DNA from: CAADGV01 sp040290295
Lineage (GTDB): Bacteria; Bacteroidota; Ignavibacteria; UBA10030; UBA6906
Assembly: GCA_040290295.1 (NCBI GenBank)
Contig: PSMW01000002.1
Coordinates: 132,951 to 196,950 of the forward strand
Direction: 5' to 3'
DNA: 64,000 nt
A program made the position numbers and the translations under genes. The notes beneath the pieces are model-generated. The model was not told the origin of the DNA and ran no database searches. It saw nothing but the letters and a program-made list of their open reading frames with translations. Every line of letters starts with the position of its first letter. Within the stretch, counting starts at the first letter, position 1. Shown in pieces: positions 58,978 to 64,000 of the stretch.

Positions 58978-60780
58978 ATGAATCACATACGCAACTTCTG
59001 CATTATTGCCCATATCGACCACGGCAAGTCCACCATCGCCGACCGCTTGCTCGAACGGACAAGCACCATTACGCCACGGGAGATGAAGTTCAATCAAGTG
59101 TTGGACGACATGGCTCTTGAGCAGGAGCGCGGCATCACCATCAAGCTCCATGCGGTCCAGATGACGTATAAGGCGCGCGATGGGGGGAGCTACACGCTGA
59201 ACCTCATCGACACACCGGGCCACGTCGATTTCTCATACGAAGTATCGCGCTCGCTCGCTGCCTGCGAAGGCGCTTTGCTCGTGGTGGATGCATCCCAGGG
59301 GGTCGAGGCGCAAACGATCAGCAATCTCTATATGGCGCTCGATGCAGGGCTTGAAATCATTCCGGTCATCAACAAGATCGATCTGCCGAGCGCAATGATC
59401 GACACGGTCAAGCAGCAATTGAAGGAACTCATCGGCTGTCGAGACGAGGAGATGATTCTTGCCAGCGCGAAAGCCAACATTGGCATCGATGAGATTCTGG
59501 AAGCGGTCGTGCAGCGCATCCCGCCGCCGAAAGGCGATCCTGCCGATCCCTTGCGGGCATTGATTTTCGATTCGGTGTTCGATGTGTACAGGGGATCGAT
59601 TGTCTATCTCCGTGTTTTCGACGGGACGCTGAAGGAAGGAGAGAAGGTGCGCTTTTTCCATAACGGTAAGGTCTTCGAAGCGGAAGAAGTAGGCATCCTC
59701 GGTTTGAAGAAAATTCGCACCGGCTCGCTTACCGCCGGCAATGTCGGTTATCTGATTGCGGGTATCCGCGACGTGCACCTTACAAAGGTCGGCGATACGG
59801 TTACCTCTGCCCTCACTCCTGCCGCCGAGCCACTGCCCGGCTATAAGGAAGTGAAGCCGATGGTCTTCAGCGGCGTCTATCCCACCAACGCGGAGGATTT
59901 CGAGGATCTCCGCGGAGCGATCGAGAAGCTTCGACTCAACGACTCGGCGTTGGTGTTCGAGCCGGAAACCTCGGCTGCGCTCGGTTTCGGTTTTCGGTGC
60001 GGCTATCTCGGCTTCCTTCACATGGAGATTGTCCAGCAACGGTTGGAGCGGGAGTACAATCAGAACATCATCAACACCGTTCCGAACGTCGAGTACCGCG
60101 TGACGAAAAAGAACGGCGAGGTGGTGCTGGTGGACAATCCCTCCCTGATGCCGCCGCTGGGAGAGACCGAAAAGGTCGAAGAGCCCTTCATCAAAGCGCA
60201 GATTATCGTCCCGACGGAGTACGTGGGCAACATCATGAAGTTGTGCAGGGAGCGTCGTGGGGTGTACAAGAACACGACCTATCTCGATCCGACGCGCGCC
60301 GACATTCAATTCGAGATGCCGCTGTCGGAAATCATTTTCGATTTCTACGACAAACTCAAGTCGCTCAGCCGCGGCTACGCATCGTTCGATTACGAGATTA
60401 TCGATTTCCGTGAGTCGGATTTGGTCAAGCTCGACATTTTGCTCAACGGCGAACCCGTGGATGCCTTCTCGACCATTGTCCACCGCGAAAAGGCGCACGA
60501 GTGGGGAAAGAAGCTCTGCGTCAAACTGCGCAAGCTGATTCCGCGTCAAATGTTCGAGGTGGCGATCCAAGCCGCTATCGGCAGCAAGGTGATCGCCCGC
60601 GAAACCATTTCTGCGCTCCGCAAGAACGTCCTGGCAAAATGTTACGGCGGCGACATCACCCGGAAACGCAAGCTCCTCGAAAAACAAAAAGAAGGCAAGA
60701 AGCGCATGAAGCGGGTGGGACGCGTCGAGATCCCCCAAGAAGCATTTCTTGCCGTGCTCTCGATGGATGACGAGAGCTGA
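58978..60780 (+). CDS. lepA: Elongation factor 4 (LepA)
   Basis: Ribosome-associated GTPase that back-translocates or remodels ribosomes. With start MNHIRNFCIIAHIDHGKSTI the 600 residues match the family length. G1 is AHIDHGKST, G2 RGITIKL, G3 DTPGHVDF, G4 NKID and G5 SAKANIG. Domain II, the EF-G-like domains III and V, and the LepA C-terminal domain follow, with GDITRKRKLLEKQKEGKKRM near the end. The open frame extends back to 58747 but crosses the promoter. First gene of the lepA-lepB-lepB-hemW unit, a classic gene order. Confidence 0.96.
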   Translation: MNHIRNFCIIAHIDHGKSTIADRLLERTSTITPREMKFNQVLDDMALEQERGITIKLHAVQMTYKARDGGSYTLNLIDTPGHVDFSYEVSRSLAACEGALLVVDASQGVEAQTISNLYMALDAGLEIIPVINKIDLPSAMIDTVKQQLKELIGCRDEEMILASAKANIGIDEILEAVVQRIPPPKGDPADPLRALIFDSVFDVYRGSIVYLRVFDGTLKEGEKVRFFHNGKVFEAEEVGILGLKKIRTGSLTAGNVGYLIAGIRDVHLTKVGDTVTSALTPAAEPLPGYKEVKPMVFSGVYPTNAEDFEDLRGAIEKLRLNDSALVFEPETSAALGFGFRCGYLGFLHMEIVQQRLEREYNQNIINTVPNVEYRVTKKNGEVVLVDNPSLMPPLGETEKVEEPFIKAQIIVPTEYVGNIMKLCRERRGVYKNTTYLDPTRADIQFEMPLSEIIFDFYDKLKSLSRGYASFDYEIIDFRESDLVKLDILLNGEPVDAFSTIVHREKAHEWGKKLCVKLRKLIPRQMFEVAIQAAIGSKVIARETISALRKNVLAKCYGGDITRKRKLLEKQKEGKKRMKRVGRVEIPQEAFLAVLSMDDES

Positions 60781-60821
60781 GTTTGCATCTCATCTTCATA
60801 ACATGAGTGGAAAGGTAGACT

Positions 60822-61739
60822 ATGGCAAAAGATTCGCGAACCCCACAGACTCAACAAGCGAAGAAACAACCGTTGAAGGATTTTGCAAAGGATGTGCTCT
60901 TCGTCCTAGGAGCGTTCCTTGTGCTCAACAGTATGGTGCTGGCAGCGTTCGAAGTGCCGACCGGCTCCATGGAAAATGAAATCATGGCGGGAGATTTTCT
61001 CTTCGTCAACAAGTTCATCTACGGCGGCAGCACTCCGCGCACCATTCCGCTCACCAACATCCGCATTCCGTGGTTCCGCGTGACCGACGTGATTCCCTTC
61101 CTGAAATGGCGCGATGTGCAACGCGGCGACGTCATCGTGTTCGAGTTTCCTGGACAGCGCGATGAGGTGCAGTCACCCGAGTTCATGTTCTATCTCAAGC
61201 GATGTATCGCGCTCGCAGGCGATACCGTCGAGATTCGCGAGCGCCGGGTGTACGTCAACGGTAAACAGATGCCGTTCCCGCGCAACGTGAAGTTCAATAG
61301 CCCGCGCATCTTGCCGCTCAATTTCGCCGATCCTCGCATCTTTCCCAAAGGAGCCCCCTACAACGAGGATAACTGGGGACCCTTGGTCGTCCCGAAAAAA
61401 GGAGACGTGATCAGTCTCTCCCTGGAAAACCTCGAACGGTGGAAAACCTTTATCGAGCGCGAGCACCACACGGTGGCCATCAACGCAGAAGGAAAGATTA
61501 CCATCGACGGTGTGCCGACCCAGCGTTACGTCGTCGAACGCGATTATGTCTTCGGGATGGGCGACAATCGAGACAACAGTCTCGACGGACGCTTCTGGGG
61601 TTTCATCCCGAAGGACGATATTGTCGGCACGCCCCTGATTGTGTACTGGTCGTGGGATCCTGAACTCTCGCTGTTGCGCGATCCCATCGCCAAGATCAAA
61701 TCCATCCGATTCCATCGCATAGGAACGATCATCAAATAG
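60822..61739 (+). CDS. lepB: Signal peptidase I, copy 1
   Basis: Membrane serine-lysine protease that removes signal peptides on export. The 305-residue protein has one membrane helix (about 23-42), the nucleophile in VPTGSMENEI (Ser50), the general-base Lys in FYLKRCIALAGDTV and box E in GDNRDNSLDGRFWGFIP. The large insert between boxes (about 140-225) is common to Bacteroidota-type enzymes. It starts 41 bases after lepA and its stop abuts copy 2. Confidence 0.94.
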   Translation: MAKDSRTPQTQQAKKQPLKDFAKDVLFVLGAFLVLNSMVLAAFEVPTGSMENEIMAGDFLFVNKFIYGGSTPRTIPLTNIRIPWFRVTDVIPFLKWRDVQRGDVIVFEFPGQRDEVQSPEFMFYLKRCIALAGDTVEIRERRVYVNGKQMPFPRNVKFNSPRILPLNFADPRIFPKGAPYNEDNWGPLVVPKKGDVISLSLENLERWKTFIEREHHTVAINAEGKITIDGVPTQRYVVERDYVFGMGDNRDNSLDGRFWGFIPKDDIVGTPLIVYWSWDPELSLLRDPIAKIKSIRFHRIGTIIK

Positions 61740-62636
61740 ATGCAAGACAACACCGTTGCGATCGAGGAAGAACGAAGCGATGCTTCGCTGCGCGTGCGCG
61801 ATTATGTGCAGCTTCTCGCCGTCACGATCGTTATTGCCCTGACGCTCAAGGCGTGTGTCGTCGAGGCATTCCGCATCCCGACGGCGTCGATGGAACGGAC
61901 GTTACACGCAGGTGACTTTTTGTTGGTGAACAAATTTATCTACGGAGTGCGCACGCCGCACATTGGGCCCCTTCTCGGTGTCGGTGTTCCTTCCATTCGC
62001 CTGCCGGGACTTCATTCCCCTCGTCGCGGCGACGTGGTGGTGTTCACGTTGCCCCCCTATGCTCGCCGCAGCGAGAGGGACGAACCGACGCGCTACGTCA
62101 AGCGCTGCATCGCACTTCCCGGCGATACACTCCTGATAAAAAATCGACGAGTGTATGTGAACGGAGCAGAGTACGTGGTTCCCACAGCACGCTTCAGCAC
62201 TCGACACATACTTCCGCAAGGGTACGGCGATCCTCGCCTCTTTCCCAAAGGCGCAAACTTCAATGAGGATCACTACGGGCCCCTCGTCGTACCGAAACGA
62301 GGCGATACGCTCGAACTCCATGCTGCAACCTTCCTCACGTTCAAAGATCTCATCGGCTACGAGGGCCATACGCTGACGCTCCATGCCAGCGGTGAAGTTC
62401 TTCTCGACGGCACACCCCAGCGCCGTTATATCATCTCTCGCAATTACTACTTTGTTCTCGGCGACAATCGAGACAACTCCTACGACAGTCGCTTTTGGGG
62501 ATTCGTCCCAGAAGATGCCATCATTGGAAAAGCTGCTCTGATCTACTGGTCGTGGGACGAGGAGGCAACGCACACGGGTCTGTTCGAACGGTTCAAACAT
62601 ATTCGTTGGGAACGCATCGGGACAATCATCCGCTGA
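61740..62636 (+). CDS. lepB: Signal peptidase I, copy 2
   Basis: A 298-residue paralogue of copy 1. It has one membrane helix (about 22-40), Ser in IPTASMERTL, Lys in RYVKRCIALPGDTL and box E in GDNRDNSYDSRFWGFVP. It starts at the base after the copy 1 stop, with no intergenic DNA. The clearly different N-terminal tail (DNTVAIEEERSD) and the TAS instead of TGS context suggest specialised substrates, but this is inference. The stop overlaps hemW by one base. Confidence 0.93.
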   Translation: MQDNTVAIEEERSDASLRVRDYVQLLAVTIVIALTLKACVVEAFRIPTASMERTLHAGDFLLVNKFIYGVRTPHIGPLLGVGVPSIRLPGLHSPRRGDVVVFTLPPYARRSERDEPTRYVKRCIALPGDTLLIKNRRVYVNGAEYVVPTARFSTRHILPQGYGDPRLFPKGANFNEDHYGPLVVPKRGDTLELHAATFLTFKDLIGYEGHTLTLHASGEVLLDGTPQRRYIISRNYYFVLGDNRDNSYDSRFWGFVPEDAIIGKAALIYWSWDEEATHTGLFERFKHIRWERIGTIIR

Positions 62637-63760
62637 TGGCATCGCTCTATCTCCATATTCCCTTTTGTGAAAAGAAGTGCGTGTACTGCGACTTCTACTC
62701 GATCGAAACTCTTTCGCCGATGAAGGATTTTCTCGATGCGCTGCATCGTGAAATCGCATTGCGCACAGCGTTCGGTATGGGCACAACGTTCACAACGATC
62801 TTTCTGGGGGGCGGCACGCCGTCGCTCCTCCATCCGCATCAACTCGAGAAGATCCTCTCGAAGCTCGCGTCGTGCTTCTCGATTTCGTCCGATGCCGAAG
62901 TGACGCTCGAGACCAATCCGGGAACCGTAACGGAGGAGAAGCTGCGTGCCTATCGTTCACTGGGGGTAAACCGTCTCAGCATCGGCGTTCAGTCCTTCCA
63001 CGAAGACGAACTGAGATTTCTTACACGCATCCACAACGCCGAGCAAGCGCGACAGTGCGTGCAGCTCGCTCGCCGTACAGGTTTCGACAACGTGAGCCTC
63101 GACTTGATCTACGCACTCCCCGGGCAGACCCTCACGCGATGGGAAGCGACGTTACGGCAGGCAATCGCACTCGAACCAAACCACATTTCTGCCTACAGTT
63201 TAATTGTGGAAGACGGTACGCCGTTGGCGAGAATGGTACACGCCGGCATCATCGCCCCGCTGCCGGACGATGTGGAAGCGACCTTCTACGAGTTCACCAT
63301 GGCATTCATGCAAGAGCACGGGTTCGAACACTACGAGGTATCCAACTACGCTAAACCTGGATTTCGCTCCCGCCACAACTCCACGTACTGGCGTCACGAC
63401 AACTATCTCGGCTTCGGTCCCTCTGCACATTCCTTCTGGAAGCATACCGATACACATGCGCGACGCTGGTCGAACATCGCCCACCTCTCCCACTACTGCG
63501 CTACGCTGCGCCGTGGCACACTTCCCATAGCATACCAGGAAGCCTTAGGGCAAAACGAGATACTCGCGGAAGAAATCTTCCTCGGCTTGCGCACCGACGG
63601 CGTCCCTCTCCGTACATTGCAACGCCATCCTTCGCCGCCCAACAACTTTATCGCCCGCCTCGTTGCCGACGGTACCGCCCTCATCGAGCACGACGTTCTG
63701 CGCCTGACGCCCAAGGGCTACCTCCTCTGCGACGAGATTGCTACGCATCTTATGCCCTGA
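62636..63760 (+). CDS. hemW: Radical SAM heme chaperone HemW
   Basis: Radical SAM protein that inserts heme into proteins, formerly called oxygen-independent coproporphyrinogen oxidase-like. The 374 residues start MASLYLHIPFCEKKCVYCDF, with the CxxxCxxC iron-sulfur motif. GGGTPSLL, ETNPGTVT and RLSIGVQSFHEDELRFLTRIH follow as in HemW, and the C-terminal HemW domain is complete. The N-terminal Cys upstream of the cluster that true HemN has is absent. The start overlaps the lepB2 stop by one base; longer frames lie within lepB2. Confidence 0.94.
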   Translation: MASLYLHIPFCEKKCVYCDFYSIETLSPMKDFLDALHREIALRTAFGMGTTFTTIFLGGGTPSLLHPHQLEKILSKLASCFSISSDAEVTLETNPGTVTEEKLRAYRSLGVNRLSIGVQSFHEDELRFLTRIHNAEQARQCVQLARRTGFDNVSLDLIYALPGQTLTRWEATLRQAIALEPNHISAYSLIVEDGTPLARMVHAGIIAPLPDDVEATFYEFTMAFMQEHGFEHYEVSNYAKPGFRSRHNSTYWRHDNYLGFGPSAHSFWKHTDTHARRWSNIAHLSHYCATLRRGTLPIAYQEALGQNEILAEEIFLGLRTDGVPLRTLQRHPSPPNNFIARLVADGTALIEHDVLRLTPKGYLLCDEIATHLMP

Positions 63761-64000
63761 CCCACCGCCGCATGACTCTTCTCTCCACGCACAGCCTCCA
63801 GCAATAACCAGCGCGCAGATCGAACGCGCTCGCGACGAACAAACTCCTCCACGTGTTCGAGCAGAAGGCTGGGAGTCAGGCTTCGAAGAATGTGTAACGA
63901 TGTCAAGCGCAGCTACGTGCGCGCCTTTAGTTGCACACCCGTGCGTGCACAATGTGGTGGGCGTTCCCCCCGCCTTCGCCTCGCCACCGGCGGGACGAAG
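63761..64000. other. Window end, no supported gene
   Basis: About 240 bases after hemW. A 62-codon frame on the minus strand (63906-63718) overlaps the hemW end and has no convincing ribosome-binding site or known match. GC-rich sequence at the edge (63960-64000) shows only short inverted repeats. Nothing is called. Confidence 0.5.

Noticed and set aside
59233..60738. 501-codon minus-strand frame opposite lepA
   Set aside because: Antisense shadow of a clear LepA gene.
63718..63906. 62-codon minus-strand frame after hemW
   Set aside because: It overlaps the hemW end and lacks a ribosome-binding site or recognisable domain.
1..64000. tRNA, rRNA, CRISPR, insertion sequence or prophage signals
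   Set aside because: I looked in all intergenic stretches and found no cloverleaf, no regular direct repeats and no transposase or phage products.

Overview
The window looks like chromosomal DNA of a Bacteroidota/Chlorobi-type bacterium, most likely an Ignavibacteria/Kapabacteria-like lineage assembled from a metagenome. Two large secreted proteins end in the QNYPNPFNPST type-A C-terminal sorting domain of type IX secretion. Many outer-membrane barrels, lipoproteins and CHASE2 sensors are encoded. Ten promoters fit a Bacteroidota-like layout (TTG, exactly 20 bases, TAnnTT box) rather than the sigma70 -35/-10 pattern. Three runs of N are assembly gaps. No tRNA, rRNA, CRISPR array, insertion sequence or phage gene was seen.

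Layout. 1-4100 (minus): a zinc/manganese-type ABC uptake operon (small His/Cys protein, outer-membrane barrel, binding protein, ATPase, permease). 4240-6850 (plus): oligopeptidase B and a DUF454 membrane protein. 6930-10850 (minus): a barrel, a conserved secreted protein and a large TPR protein. 11040-13540 (plus): dxr and rseP. 13810-31710 (plus): an 18-kb envelope and signalling block with two FecR-domain proteins, an 827-codon barrel-like protein, a CHASE2 nucleotidyl cyclase, a TPR/DUF4292/EnvC-like operon, a CHASE2 protein fused to a sigma54 activator, two lipoproteins and a barrel-transglutaminase fusion. 31790-34900 (minus): zinc alcohol dehydrogenase and two tandem PAP2 proteins. 35330-39500 (minus): a 31-residue ribosome-associated type protein, a zinc-ribbon/TPR protein, HU, SppA and prfC. 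39570-46690 (plus): tex, a frameshifted lipoprotein gene, an S9 peptidase, DUF2461, a TSUP transporter and a PEBP protein. 46590-50470 (minus): a barrel gene split by an in-frame stop, an LhgO-type oxidoreductase and a HAD hydrolase. 50530-58710 (plus): a beta-propeller sensor kinase, its NarL-type regulator and two paralogous type IX cargo proteins. 58970-63760 (plus): lepA, two signal peptidases I and hemW.

Two regions may hold under-described regulatory systems. In the 18-kb block a membrane CHASE2 sensor is fused directly to a sigma54 activator, and a near-consensus -24/-12 element lies just downstream, before two lipoprotein genes. Near 54.5 kb a 7-2-7 palindrome of NarL geometry sits between a kinase/NarL-regulator pair and two surface proteins. 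At the zinc operon a palindrome overlaps the promoter box of a nearly leaderless transcript.
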